From positions 1 to 64,000 of the forward strand of contig JAODTK010004665.1 in NCBI GenBank assembly GCA_026419785.1: a stretch of 64,000 nt of DNA, given 5' to 3'. The DNA comes from Sclerodactyla briareus. Taxonomy: Eukaryota; Echinodermata; Holothuroidea; Dendrochirotida; Sclerodactylidae. The position numbers and the translations under genes are program-made. Numbering within the stretch: the stretch's first letter is position 1; each line of letters starts with the position of its first letter. The notes beneath the pieces were generated by a model. The model was given only the letters and a program-made list of their open reading frames with translations. It searched no databases and was not told the DNA's origin. Below are positions 43,517-55,439 of the stretch, in pieces.

Positions 43517-43734
43517 TCGCTTTGCCTGCAACAGGTCCCGGGGTTGCGAATTCCAGCCGACCAGCACCGGGGTTTTTCCAGAAGTGGCTGTACTTGCAGT
43601 TCGACTGGCCGTGTTCCTGGTCTTAGGTTCCTGGTCCTGTGGTTGAGCAGTGGGCTTGGTTATTTCGATGGGTGTTTCGGGGGCACTTGCAACAGGTCTC
43701 GTCGGTCGTCTGTGAGCAGTCGCGTCGAACAGCT
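43517..43734 (-). other. Pro/Thr/Ser-rich open frame without ATG, unassigned
   Basis: The minus strand is open for 72 codons: LFDATAHRRPTRPVASAPET, then PIEITKPTAQPQDQEPKTRN, ending AKRH and a TGA at 43517-43519. The region upstream to about 43870 gives similar protein-like pieces after small shifts (YVPSDGRSVNSRT). The low-complexity composition resembles retroelement gag/ORF1 linkers or a disordered region of a host protein. I cannot decide, and chance remains possible. Confidence 0.25.
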
Positions 43735-44254
43735 TTTCCCCTCCTCAAGGTTCTGAGAAAGTGGTCAGGTTCTGGAGTTCACTGATCGTCCGTCGGATGG
43801 GACGTAAATTGTGGTCCCGGGAGCCAGAAATTGGTGTCACTCCTGCCTCGATATCATCTGAGCACTAGCCTGAAGAGAAGGAACGAGTTGTCGCCGGCTG
43901 CTCACCCACGATTAAAAAAAAAATCGGTTAGGGTTCCATGATGTGTCAAATTGGCTTCCTGAACCCGTAGAATCAAATCGAATCGAATCAATGGTTTGTG
44001 GATAAGTTGGTAGCGTGTTTCTGAAGATTGAGATTAGATTAATTATTGGACAGGTTCGTTCGAGAGCGGTAATTGGCTTTTGTTGGCCTCGAATATAGGC
44101 TCACACCAGCGTGAGCCCATATGAACTCATAATCATCCTACAATATTTGAACTATTGTGGTGGTGACTCCAAAGTTGTGTGCCGAGCACTCCTATCCCAG
44201 TGTTGTGTAAGGAGTTGAAAAATCACTGTGTATCATCATCTTCATCTTCATAAT

Positions 44255-44375
44255 TTGTGTATTTTTCACAACCTTTACACAATGTTGTGTAATTTCCTCA
44301 ACAACAGCGGGAGATGTGTGCTAGTTCACCTATGTTATGTAATTACACCACATTCTTAAGAGTGTACCATACGTT
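44255..44375 (+). repeat. TACACAA palindromic repeat, copy 2
   Basis: TTTGTGTATTTTTCACAACC and TTTACACAATGTTGTGTAAT match copy 1 at 25838-25965, including a downstream ACCACATTCTTAAGAGTG(T)A that corresponds to GCCACCTTCGAAAGAGTGAGTA. A third shorter copy is at 45770-45840. Confidence 0.65.
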
Positions 44376-44379
44376 GAAT

Positions 44380-46110
44380 ATAATTTCAATACAATCCAAA
44401 GCAAAACCCCGCAGTGGAAAATTCTAGGAGGCGGTTATATTGAAAATTGTCTTGAATATCCCCCATTTCAGCAATGAAAACCAACGGAAATGATAATGGT
44501 ACCGAGACAAGTACAAGTCGGAAGTGGGTAGTGCGGAACAGCAAAAATTACGTGGCGAATACCACTGCATTTTTTCGTCATTTCACATTTGCGTTGTTCA
44601 CATTCACTGACCTCTACTGACATCGTCATAACCATGGAATGACTTGGAAACATGGCTACCACATTAGCCTAATCTTTGCTATCAGTGTCCATCCTAAGAC
44701 TGTGGCATGAACAGTGGAAAACACATTCCCAACAGAAATGATATCTAACATTCTTGACACTCATATTTATAGTTGAACCACTCCACAAATTACGACATTA
44801 AACAGCATTTAGGTGGGGGGGGGGGGGAGGCGCAAGCCCCCATTTCTAGGTCACCACTGAGGAAGTGGACGAGATGTAATGTAAACAAATCTTGTGGGGG
44901 CAGGGTGAATGTAAACTAGTGCGAGATGCGATGAAAGACAAATCAACAACTCCCGGGACAATCGGTTTTATTGTAAACTATCTGCCAGAACTGGACCTTC
45001 TGACAGGTAAGGTAAAAACTGCTCAGCAGGGGATGGAGTAATGTAAACAAACTGTCTGGCAGTAGGAGAGCTCGAAAATGAAGTTGGAAATGGAGGTAAT
45101 TAATTGGATTTATTTAAAATCTAATAACATATGCGAACATAAATGTTGCTAAGGCTAGATAGTACAAGCTTCATACCCAACCATATTTCAACCTGATAGC
45201 ATGTATGGTTAGAATTATGAATGAATGAACGAACAGAAGGGACGAAATAAGGAACAAGGACGAACGAACGGACGAACGGACAGGAGACATGATGCTTTGA
45301 GCTGACTCTCCCGCAGTAAAAATGTCACTTTTAACGGTCAAAGTGTATGAGCGGAGACTGTGGTCCCCCACGGAAGGTGTTCATGGGAGATGCGATAAGT
45401 TCCTACATAACGGTTTACTTGCAATGAAGAAAGGGGGGAAGAGGAAACAAATGGGGAATACGGGTTCTCAAGCTGAATAATGGGGAATCGGGTTTTGTGC
45501 TGAGGAAATGTTACATCCGGGTTTGCGGGAGATATCGAAGCCCAACATTTTCTCTTCATCATTTTTCTTCCAGTACAGTGAGGCATAAGCTTAAATAAAT
45601 AATGGCGGTAATGTGGGCGTATAATAGCACACGATGATGGACATGCAATACCTAGCGAACATAGTATGCAAACATTGTTTCATTGGCGTAAGTAAGAAAA
45701 AAAATAATAATAATAATAGCGATTACACAAATTGTCTGAAATCAAAAGCAACCTGTAAACCGGTGACCCTATCAAACTGTGTAAAAAACTACACACATGT
45801 TATGTAAATTCTACCAAAAACACCCATAATATGTGGATATAAGATTTTTACGGAAACAACATTGATAAGGACACTGGTTACAGTTGTCGTGTGGAGTTGG
45901 TGAAATGTACGCGAGTGCATTATTCAATGTCTATCTGATAAACGCGATAAAAACTATGGCAATAATACATTGTGTGAATTAGCAACTGGCATTGTGGAAA
46001 TGAAAAGTCAATACAGCCAAATAAAACATGGTGAGGCCACGTTTCCCAACCCCACCACTGAGATTAGCTTAGTGACTTCACTGGCTTACGTGGTATTGAG
46101 GAGTAGCCTA
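44380..46110. other. intergenic stretch, no gene recognised
   Basis: It contains a G run at 44815-44827, an AACGAACGGACGAACGGACA short tandem patch at about 45255-45285, an ATA-rich microsatellite at 45700-45718 and the third TACACAA repeat copy at 45770-45840. No exon recognised. Confidence 0.5.
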
Positions 46111-46114
46111 CTGG

Positions 46115-46500
46115 ATGCCTGGTTTACAAAAGTGTAGTGGGCTAAATCTGGATGACCCTCTGCACTTTAAGACCACGTGGACTAAGATTACTGCTTATGC
46201 CAACGACATTAAGTTTGATACCAAAGAGCAAATCGAACGTATAACGAACTCCGATATTATGCAAAATTCAGGGATTGGACATCCGCACCTGGTCCTATGA
46301 AACGTTGGTACGAATCTGAATTCTGAAGCGCAAACAGCGTCAGCGCCGAGCGCACAAATCTACGCCGACTTATCCAATGCTGTTAAAAAAATGACTTTAG
46401 GTTGTCCCGCCGAAAGCATTATTCGAAGGTTAAGAGGACTGGAAAACGATTACGAGAGATGTTTACCAACAGTTGGATGGTGGCTGAGGGATGTTCCATG
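46115..46500 (+). CDS. coding-like exon with one internal stop, unassigned
   Basis: From ATG 46115 one reading frame stays open for 128 codons except for a single TGA at 46298-46300, and ends exactly at a consensus donor (CCATG, then GTGAGTAAAC at 46501). The first part includes HFKTTWTKITAYANDIKF. The second includes AESIIRRLRGLENDYERCLP and TVGWWLRDVP. The charged, protein-like composition and the donor argue against chance. I do not recognise a family. With the indel rate elsewhere, the stop may be an error, or this is a broken exon. No matching downstream exon was identified. Confidence 0.4.
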
Positions 46501-46509
46501 GTGAGTAAA

Positions 46510-47870
46510 CATCGTCGCTACCTCCGAAAACTAACCATTCATCCAATGTTTCACTTTGTTGAATAGCTTGATATAATACCGTAGTTTGTGCAAGATGATT
46601 TGTAAGAAAATAGGTTTGGAGTCAACGTTTTGCAAATTTCCTTCAAAAACCTAAGACCAGACAATGCACAAAGCCTCAACTGGATGAAGTTGTGGCCGCC
46701 TATGCTTAGGTGATCCGAAGAGGAATATATTGTTTTCCACATTTTCACGTGTGCTACACGTCAACCGATTATGATGGCGCTCGGCCAATATCCACACCCT
46801 AATTTCCTAGCTCCTCATAGATTTGCCCTAATTTGCGATGATCCAAACCTCCCCGATATAACATGCCGTGGCTACCCCGCTGCACCGATTATTCTAATAC
46901 CCCTCCTCCTTACCCCCTGCGGTCCTTTCCGAAAACCCCTGCAGTTAGTCCTCTTCTATCCTAATCTGTGGACCCTAGCTATTCCCCTGATCGTCATCTG
47001 AAATAACCATCTATGTGTTACTATTTTTAAGCTTGTTCCCTTCTAATAATTAGAAAAAACAACACAGATTATATTCATTTCTAAGGCTTGTTAAAGCCCC
47101 TAAAACATTCGGAAAGTACTGTTTCCATCTGAGGGTTTGTGAATTCCAACAATCGGTCCGCTCCGCGCCAACTGATGGTCCGCGCTCCGCATAGATGTAC
47201 AAAACTAATTCTCCCCTCTCACTTCAAAAAAGGAATTCGCTTCCCAGTATATGTCTAGTTCCACCGCATCTTAAAAAATTCCAACTCGTATTCAGAATGT
47301 TCAGCATACTTGCTTAGTTAGACGGGTCTGTAATTCATGAAGTGCAAGCAGCGGCCGCCCGCGCGAGCGCAAATCTCCGCAGTAGCGATCCCATGTGTAA
47401 AAAATTAAGCTTGTTTATGGCAGTTTATTTGGATTGTTTCCAGGAAATGAACAGTTTTTAGGTAGATCATGATTTTTCATGACTATGTAAAATTGAAGGA
47501 TTCATATATCTTGTACAGAAATCCAATTGGAATTTACCAAGCCTTGAATTTCAAGTGCAAGAGTTCCAGGGCGTAGCGCTATTGTCTGGTGGATGGGAGA
47601 ACGACTCTAATTGCACCCCTTTTCATATGCATATTTTCAGAACTCGGTTGAAATAACTGATAGGAACTTGCGCGATAGTTTAGGCCAATTATGAAAAACT
47701 TGTTATGTGGTGATCACCCGAGCTACCTTTTCGTAAAATTCCAATTATGCAAATATTCACCCATTTTAACAACAGCCACGAGTTTTTTAGTGAACTCACA
47801 GATCAGCCTTACAGTTTGGATTGAGATGTCAGATAACAAAATGTGTTTGAAGTTTCACTCAACATATTTG
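46510..47870. other. stretch without recognised gene
   Basis: If 46115-46500 is an exon, this would be its intron. I see no acceptor followed by a convincing continuation. A proline-rich frame at 46771-47001 is composition-driven. Confidence 0.4.
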
Positions 47871-47871
47871 C

Positions 47872-48015
47872 ATAATAATATACTACTGATAATAATAATA
47901 TGATTAATGATAATAATAATAATGAAAATAATAATAATGTAATGTAGTATGTTGTATGTTGTATGTATGTATGTATTCTATGTATTTATGTATGTATGTA
48001 TGTATGTATGTATGT
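47872..48015 (+). repeat. microsatellites (AAT)n and (ATGT)n
   Basis: Degenerate ATA/AAT units (47872-47940) are followed by TATGTATG units (47950-48014), the latter nearly pure over about 50 bases. Confidence 0.9.
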
Positions 48016-48044
48016 ATTATGCCTAATATCTAAATATACCTACC

Positions 48045-48362
48045 TTGGGTAGCACATATCTAGATGGTAAAGCCTCGTGCACAACTTTATCTATTGTTGT
48101 AAGAGTTCGTCTGACACACTCAAAAAGATTCCCAGGTCTTTTGCCTGTCTCTGCAAAAATTCAAGCTATTAATGACATGCTATTTCGAAACTTAACTTCT
48201 TTTTCAGCTACAGCTTCCCTTAAAAAACCCTTATGGCCATGGAGTACAGCATTGTTAAATACATCCGTGATTGGATGCACTTTAACAATCTCTAACAGAG
48301 ATGTAATTTTTATTCCATCTGGCAAGGGAGGTCTGGGGATATTGAATCCTTCGACAATGTAA
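48045..48362 (+). mobile_element. LINE reverse-transcriptase remnant (GGLGI motif)
   Basis: A 105-codon open frame contains IQAINDMLFRNLTSF and ends RDVIFIPSGKGGLGILNPST. The (S/F)LPxxxGGLGIxNP motif marks the C-terminal part of the polymerase of many non-LTR elements, and an (I)xxxFxxxL helix precedes it there. No other polymerase motif is visible, so the assignment rests mainly on this one motif. Confidence 0.55.
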
Positions 48363-48369
48363 TGTTGCC

Positions 48370-49660
48370 AAAAAAATTATCCTTCCTGCTACAGTCCCTC
48401 AAGTCCGATGATCCCCAGACAAAGTTCAGCGCCCGTTCATCCTCAACTTCATATGTGACAAAGAGGAAAGCGGTGTCACACGCCGAAGAGGAGGGTATAC
48501 CTGTTTGGGGGATATATGAAGTGGATGATGTTGGGAGAATTACAAAAGGGAAAGTATGGCCAAAAATCTGAGGGTGGAATTGCAATGAAATATGCATCGT
48601 GAGGGCTGGCCTGGAAACTGGTTCAGAAATGACACGTATGCCCTGATCGACTGAACAGAGGCAGGGTATCACCATGGCTTTTCGTTCACACGTGCATTTG
48701 CTGGTTATCTCAAACACCAGCCTATCTCAGGTAGGGTTATTCGCTGTGCAATCTCGGATCACAGGAAGAATTTTTAGCATGGACAATAATCAAGCACTTT
48801 CTTCCTCGTATATGTCTAATTTCTCGTTGAGTGATGAACTTGTCCGTTTCATCTTTAAGTCCAGAATGCAATTGTTGGAGTGTAATTCCCTACTACATTA
48901 ATACTATAGAGACTCACAATCCCGAAAAATGTAATATTTTTAATAACCCTCGATTACGGTGTCTCATAAACCAAACGGGTGCAGGACTTTTAGGGAATAA
49001 AAGATCCAACACAACAGAATTGTCACACTAGTTGGTAACGCAATTAGGGTTAGGCATCCGAATGCTGTTATTTACAGCGACAAGATATTACAGGTGATAT
49101 GTCGACAGTCAAGCGACTTCAGCTGCGTTCAGCATAGAAAAACCCGACTTTAATCTTATGATCGCTTGGCCAAAAAAGCCTTCATTGTTGAATATCCTCC
49201 CGTTTGAGCATTTCTTGACACTTGCTATAACACCAAATTCAACATCTACCAACCCTTGAATGCGCTGATAGTGTGGATACACCGTATGCCTGTAAAACCA
49301 CACTCTGTAATAAGAATTGGTAGTCTGGCGATGTATCCATGGTCGGGTGGCTCCCACGACTGACAAAAAATGGCTGAGTAATAGAGGAAGTAAGGGTTGG
49401 CAAATACCTCAGTATCAGTGCCGCTATTGGCTCCCACATAGTGTGAGGAAACAGTGCCCGGATGTAGTGGCAACGATCACTGACTGATTGAGGTCCCCAA
49501 TTCAAGGTCTGTCAAGTGCTTTTATGGTAATATCTACCGTAATCTATAAGTCTTCATTTAAGTATTAATAAAAATAAAAAAAAAGGTAAAAATTTATTGA
49601 TCCATCTGTACCGCTTGTAATTATGATTCATGTTACTGTGAGTCGAAATATGCAATAAAC
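48370..49660. other. stretch with overlapping open frames, no gene assigned
   Basis: Open frames occur on both strands (minus 48310-48717, plus 48362-48571, minus 49239-49505). They may be the decayed continuation of the LINE remnant at 48045-48362, but I recognise no domain, so I leave them unassigned. Confidence 0.35.
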
Positions 49661-49684
49661 AGTCCAGTAGGCATGTATGTACGA

Positions 49685-49860
49685 ATATCTATATTGCGCC
49701 TTTTCCAAAAAGGTTACAAGCGTATAAATAATAATATAATTCGTAGAGGTGCCCTTTACAAGAATATACTCCAAGGCGCTTTACATACGCATAAATACAA
49801 CCATATACGAAAATATATACGGAGAATTGGATTCAGCAGTGTTAAACACGCAAAAGGTAG
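49685..49860 (+). repeat. possible SINE tail fragment (GCGCTTTACA type)
   Basis: TCTATATTGCGCCTTTTCCA and CCAAGGCGCTTTACATACGC resemble the TATATAGCGCTTTCCAACGG and CAAAGCGCTTTACAG words in the tail of the SINE at 18761-18996. The tRNA-like head is not visible here. Confidence 0.35.
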
Positions 49861-49869
49861 GAGGCATAC

Positions 49870-50562
49870 GACACATGAGCGGAGGGGGGCGTTGCTGTTG
49901 ATTTGATGAGCATTCTTTTCACCGTAAGATTTCGTCCGTGTGGGACAGAAAGGAACAGATTGGTGAAGGACACCGACTCCAATCGTTGAAAGTATTTTGT
50001 ACTTGGACGATATTAACAGAGAGCACTGAGTGCAAAGTCACGCTGAATGAGCGTGGTATGGATCTGACCTTTTTGTCCGGGAGATAATGCGGAGCGGCAA
50101 TTAATTGCATGCCACGCGTTGCAGGGGGACATTGGGATTCCGTAAACGCGATGAGAGTCACCAATTAGCTTGGGAACAACGTTTGTAAGCGACAATGCAG
50201 AGGGAATTTTAAAGAGGCTAATATAGTATCTGGAGAAAAACTCCAAACCTGAAGTTCATATGACTTTCCGTGACGGGGTTACAGTCCTTTGAAGTTTGTG
50301 CATGTCTATTGCGCAAGATCGAAAGCTTACCATCATGCAATAATAATGATGTCATTACTTGCACAACCCTGCAGACATACTTTCTTTTGAAATCTCACAC
50401 ATTAATTCCCACTTCGGAGAGCTTTAAACTAGGGGAGAGGATTGCTGTAGTGGGTGGGTAGATGTTGATGGTTACTTTTGTGCGGAGGAAAGACAGCAAA
50501 ACTTCTGACTAAATGTTAATTTATTCACCAAAATGAAACAATGGCATATTTCCCGAGTTGTC
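49870..50562. other. stretch without recognised gene
   Basis: Open frames of 60-81 codons only, on both strands, with no domain or splice support. No repeat recognised. Confidence 0.4.
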
Positions 50563-50690
50563 CGGGTGTGACGTCATGCGTTATTCACGATTGGGATTCG
50601 CCCATTTCTCTACATAATTGACAAACTTTGAGGGCCAAAAACTCCACATAGGAACATCGTATTGACAAAGGGGTTGGACCTATAGATACA
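50563..50690 (+). repeat. dispersed repeat family B, copy 2
   Basis: GGTGTGACGTCATGCGTTATT, CGCCCATTTCTCTACATAATT and GACAAAGGGGTTGGACCTAT correspond in order to copy 1 at 38598-38730. Confidence 0.65.
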
Positions 50691-50979
50691 GATTCCATTC
50701 TCACGATATGACTCTCTGTTTGTAACCAAGTCTGCCGTTGTCCTTCAACAGCATCAGCAGCAATCAACTCGGATACGGTCGGATGCCTCAGTAGCAGCGC
50801 TTGAAATCATAGGTCAATGTCGAACTCATTCTCCCGTGGTCTGCGTAGAGTCCAGAAATCACTCGAGGTCTTCCCCCACTGATCACCCATTAGAGCTGGC
50901 CGATTATTCAGGCGAAAACCGATAATAAGCTCAGTCTTATCTGGTTGATTAGTTTGGTGACATCAAATCCACGTAAAAC

Positions 50980-51600
50980 ATATCTCCCGCGACACTGGAA
51001 ATTTTCCGGGGATATATGGTTCAGGGGGTGGTGCAGCCACCGTCTACGTATCCCCACCGCCGCCACCCGGAAAACTTTAGCCGTTAGCGCTACAACTCTC
51101 ATAACGCTTTAATTCCGCTTTAACTGAAACTGGTACACATGGTCCCCCTGGTGAAATCTCGGATGGTTTCGAAAGCGGCATCCCTGCCGTCTGGTGCCCT
51201 CTCTTTGCAAGTTTAACAAACGGAAATCATTTATATCGATTTACAAACACGAAACCTTGGTGAGTGGTGACAAAAGTTGGTCCCCGAAAACATTTTGGTG
51301 ATCTCAATTCACCCGAGGTCAAATTTGTGTTTTTTCGTTCGCACTTTTTCCTAATTTTGGTCGGATTTTGAACCAATATTCAGTGATGCGGAAGTTTTTT
51401 TATTCCTACACCACATGAAGTCCTTTCAAGGTCACATGAGGTCAAATTTGCATGAATCGGCAATTTTGCAAACTTTGTCGTATTTAAACAAAGATTGGGA
51501 ATGTGGGACTACGTTGGACCTGACAACAGGTAGGGCAATTTCAAAGTCACTGAGGTCAAATGGACATACTTTAAACTGTGCTTCCTAATTTATGTGCTCA
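50980..51600 (+). repeat. AGGTCA-rich dispersed repeat, copy 3
   Basis: TCTCCCGCGACACTGG, GGGGATATATGGTTCAGG, a CACCGCCGCCACCC patch, GCCGTTAGCGCTACAACTCTC, CTGGTACACATGGTCCCC, ATCTCGGATGGTTTCGAAAG and then CCGAGGTCAAATTTGTG and AAGGTCACATGAGGTCAAAT words appear in the same order as in copies 1 and 2. Diverged and non-coding. Confidence 0.75.
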
Positions 51601-51604
51601 TAAT

Positions 51605-53360
51605 TTAAAACGAGGTCCACAATGCTGTTTCTGCTGGAATATACACGTCGTCGGTTTACCCGCCCCCCCCTGCACATGTCTGGTTTTTGCCTGCATCAAA
51701 TCAACAAGGATGAGGTGGTCCATCTTGATGCGCATCTATTGACAAATACAATTGTGTGTCATCAGCATAACAATAGTACTGGAGCCCAAGAATTTTATTA
51801 TTGATATAGTGTACATAGGGACTACAAGTAGTCCATCATTATCAATAGTATAGTCCTGCCTGATATCCGGGGTGGAAACTTCCATTCAAATCTTGAAGAA
51901 TTGTTGATTTATTGGTTGGATATTCAGTGACAACTCATAGAGCAAATAAATGTACAAATATTGACCAAGGGATACACATAAAGTGTATAGTCTAACCTTT
52001 TCCAATGTGTTCCTTACCATAGACACAATTAAACAGTTAAACAAACCGAATCAATTTGAACAGCCCCCAAGAACCCCTCCCCACGAACTGGGGGCACGGG
52101 GGGGGGCATACATTTTTTTCAGGCAAACAGAATAATATTTAAGCGGAGCGCTACCACTGGTTTAGCGCGGAGTGTACAGCAAATTTTGGTTGTGCAAGCC
52201 CCCAAACTTCAAACATGGGCCTTTTTGATCACCAAATTCTTGTAATCGGTGGAAAATTTCACATTTGGTCGGATCTCGGTCTTATCGCTGCTACGACTTC
52301 AACTTTTGGCCGGAATGTTCAACAATTGCTGAGCCATTAATACTTTACCCACTAGTGCGCGCGAAGCGCGTGAATTTTTTCTAGAGAGTTTCAACCCATC
52401 TGCAAAAAATCAGGAAAGTCCCCAGCAAGAAATTAGGCATTAGCCAGCTTTAGCTTCGTCCACACATGATATAAACGGAGCCATAGACAGCAGGGAATTT
52501 CGAGTAGGAGCTCCCTGAGAAACCATTCATTGGAGGATCCAAGAACAGCATTGATAGCCCGAGCTACTGCATTCAAATGTGCGTTGTGAGAGAGAAGAAA
52601 ACGGACCAGGGGCGTAAAAGCTGGGATACCATAATGCGTATGAGGTCCGGCTGGATGTGAGAATTCAATATTACGTCAAAGAAGAGAAAACACTGCCACG
52701 GTATTGGCGGAAAAGACCATAAAAATGCAGAAGCCCATGCATATTTTCGTTGATTGGAGGAGATATTCCATAGAATTCATTCGCGAAGATACGCATCCCA
52801 ATACGCATTGGGTCATATGCTCGTTTCGCTATTCAGCGTTGGTTTGCTTCATTTATATATCCGGAAAAGCAAAACAAAAGAGGAAAATCGCCTATGTGGA
52901 AACCAATTCTATCTTTGCAAACTAAATAGGAATATTCAGGCCTCTGGCCCCGCACCTCAGTTTACGTAAATGGGGATTTTTCGCATACGCATGAAATCCT
53001 ATCCTAAAGGGTTTTGTAATCCAGATCAAGGTCAACCGGGAATGTTGTTGTATAATTTCACCTCCCAGACCTATGTATGTATAAGCTAGGAGGCCAATGC
53101 GGCAGAATTTTCCAATAGAGCTTGCGGAAATGGCGGGGAGCGGGGAGGGCAACGGATTAATTCCATTCACTAGTACCAGCGCGCGAATTTTGTACACTTT
53201 TAGTGCATTCGAGGCAAATTGGGCACAATTACTGCCTTCTTGTCATAAAAAACAACAAATTAGCCAGGTCTATATCAAACTGGTAGTCGAATACTGGACT
53301 ACAAATGTGTTGTTCTCTCGAATATCAACAAATTCATTTGGGAGCACACGGAGGCACATG
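51605..53360. other. intergenic stretch, no gene recognised
   Basis: Open frames of 60-91 codons without domains. A G run lies at 52096-52107, and a GCGCGCGAAGCGCG palindromic core at about 52358-52371 resembles dispersed family A. Confidence 0.45.
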
Positions 53361-53368
53361 GTTTGCTA

Positions 53369-54486
53369 GGGGGGGGGGGGGGGCGACGCCACTGGCTGGG
53401 GATTCTAGATCAATAACAAATTGTCAAATTCACTGAGCCGAGGCGGCACCTGACTCTTAGATCGGCCTCCTGGGTTTACCACGATATGTGGTCGACACGC
53501 CTCCTTCCCTGTATAAGCCTATAATCCAGCCTGATCTCTAAAATGGCGTGACACAATCAAATTAATCCTTAATAATAAACTATAACTCCCTCCTCAGAAA
53601 ATGTTGGTGGCGTCCTGGCGATTCCCAGATGTGCGCGGATGGCGTGTCATGCATGCGCTGCCCGGTTCGTTAGTGGCACTTTAGGAGACCTTGGACCGCA
53701 ATCGTCCGCCTGGGTCATTATCATTGCAGAAGAAGGACCGAAAACGTGGAACAGGTGTGATTACGCCTACTGGAAAACTTTTAGACTCTGCGCTATCCTG
53801 TTAGACGCTGAAAATTGTCACGGCAGCAGGCATGTCGTTAGAAAATGGAAGTGATCGATTGCGTGATGGGTAGCGGTATCATAACGTTTTCTCCGTCTGT
53901 GACTCCGAATATATTCCTCCTCGCGATCCAGAGTTATCAATTATTATTATTTTAATAAATATATTTCTTAACCGTTGAGCGACTGACTGTGAAAAATTGG
54001 AAATGCCGGAACCATTCAAATAACGTGAGATGGTCTTAAGACGTGACCAGCAACACACCTCTACATGGGTTCAAATGAAAGAATGATTAGAAAAAGGGCA
54101 AAATGAAACATTGTTGAAGACTGACAGTAGATACGTGGCGCAGATGGCGAGAAGAAACGTCAACGTTCTCTTCCAGGGCTGCCAACTCCGCTCGAAACAT
54201 GGACGCATTAAAATACTGAGTCTCCATTTTCCCTCTTCTCTCCTCTCAAGTTCAAGCGATTTATCGGTTAAACTAGTGATAGGCGAAGTCTTCCGCACGA
54301 CTTCCAAGCTCATTGGGGTCCAATTAGATTATGGTTAATTATGGTGACCTTTTTGTTGACTACTACTAGGGTGATGTTGGTATTGAGAACTACGGTAACG
54401 GAATAGGACAACTAACTACTGGGATGGGGCTCGGCGATATAAAATAAAACCGTTGGGAGGGAAAGGATGTCACTTCTCACATCTCT
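53369..54486. repeat. segmental duplication, copy 1
   Basis: It begins at a G run followed by CGACGCCACTGGCTG and AATAACAAATTGTCAAATTC, and runs collinear with 59500-61390 to GGGAGGGAAAGGATGTCACTTCT. Shared landmarks include GCGTCCTGGCGATT.CCAGA, TTTTAATAAATATAT.TTTCTTAAC, CAGCAACACACCT.ACATG and GGCTGCCAACTCCGCTCGAA. Copies differ by many small indels. A minus-strand reading frame starting METQYFNASMFRAELAALE lies at 54087-54227. Confidence 0.85.
54087..54227 (-). CDS. METQYF frame, copy 1 (possible exon)
   Basis: ATG at 54225-54227 opens METQYFNASMFRAELAALEE and then NVDVSSRHLRHVSTVS before a TAA at 54087-54089. The first 19 codons are identical to copy 2 near 61149. After that the two copies diverge by an indel, and the splice donor of copy 2 is not present here. 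The family is unknown. Either the duplication carries a real exon, or an anonymous repeat happens to be open. Confidence 0.25.
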   Translation of the reverse strand: METQYFNASMFRAELAALEENVDVSSRHLRHVSTVSLQQCFILPFF

Positions 54487-54514
54487 CACACAAGAATTTT
54501 TTTTCAGTATTACA

Positions 54515-55345
54515 GGACTCCCCAGATTGATGGAAACGCATTCCGGACCGTATAGGCAGAGACACCGTCCTGAATTAACAATAAATTTCAGTAATTTGTA
54601 TTAAAAAAAACGTTCCGTGAAGGAACTGATCGATATCTATTCCTTACAAAGTCGGCCAGCCGCCACAATCAGTGGACGCGTAGGGTAAAAGGCATTGTTC
54701 GTTTAACAGACCCCCCAGATGCGGGAACGGCACTTCCCGGGCCGTATGGCAGTAAGCAACGTCTCCGAAATCAGCGATAAAATTCAGAAATTTATATTTC
54801 AAGGAACGTACTCGAAGGAACTGATCGATGTCTATTCCTTACAATCCGGACGCGTAGAGTACAAGAAAATGTTTCATTTCACAGACCCCCCCCCCCCCCC
54901 CCCCCGCCCAGATTGCAGGAAACGGCACTTCCCGGGCCGTATGGCAGTGAGCAAAACGTCCCTAAAATTAGCAATAAATCCAGAATGTTTTTTTATTTTT
55001 TTATTTTTCAAGAAACGTTCCCGGTCGATGTTCATTCCCTAAAATTTGGGCCACCCTCAGTGGACGCGTAGGTACAAGGAATTTTGAGCCTCACGAATTT
55101 GACCGAGGGCCGGAAACGGTACTTCCCAGGTATGACAGTAAGCAAATCCCTAAATAGACAATAACAATCTGAAATGTATATCTCAAGAAGTACTCTTGAA
55201 GGAACTGATCTATGCTTATTCATTAAAATTCCCGCCACCAACAGTTGACGAAAATAGTCATACAGACCCCCCCCCCCCTCCTCCCGCCCAGATTGCAGGG
55301 CTAGGGAGCGGCACTTCCCGAGCCTTATGATAGTGAGCGATTGCT
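54515..55345 (+). repeat. ~190 bp tandem array, five units, with poly-C
   Basis: Units are marked by GCACTTCCCGGGCCGTATGG (and variants) near 54542, 54730, 54926, 55120 and 55312, with spacings of 188-196. Each has the order CCCCCAGATTGCAGGAAACG, GGCAGTGAGCAAAACGTC, AATTAGCAATAAATTCAG, AAGGAACTGATCGATGTCTA, CGCGTAG.GTACAA. A poly-C run of variable length occurs before CAGATTG: 20 at 54886-54905 and about 11 at 55267-55277. Related single-copy sequence occurs at 57520 and 63060. Confidence 0.85.
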
Positions 55346-55439
55346 GAAATCGACAATAAACTTCCGAGACACTGTCGATGTTATTCCTACATTTCTTCAC
55401 CGTGGCCTCCATTCCTATAATAGAGCTGTTTCAGAGATC

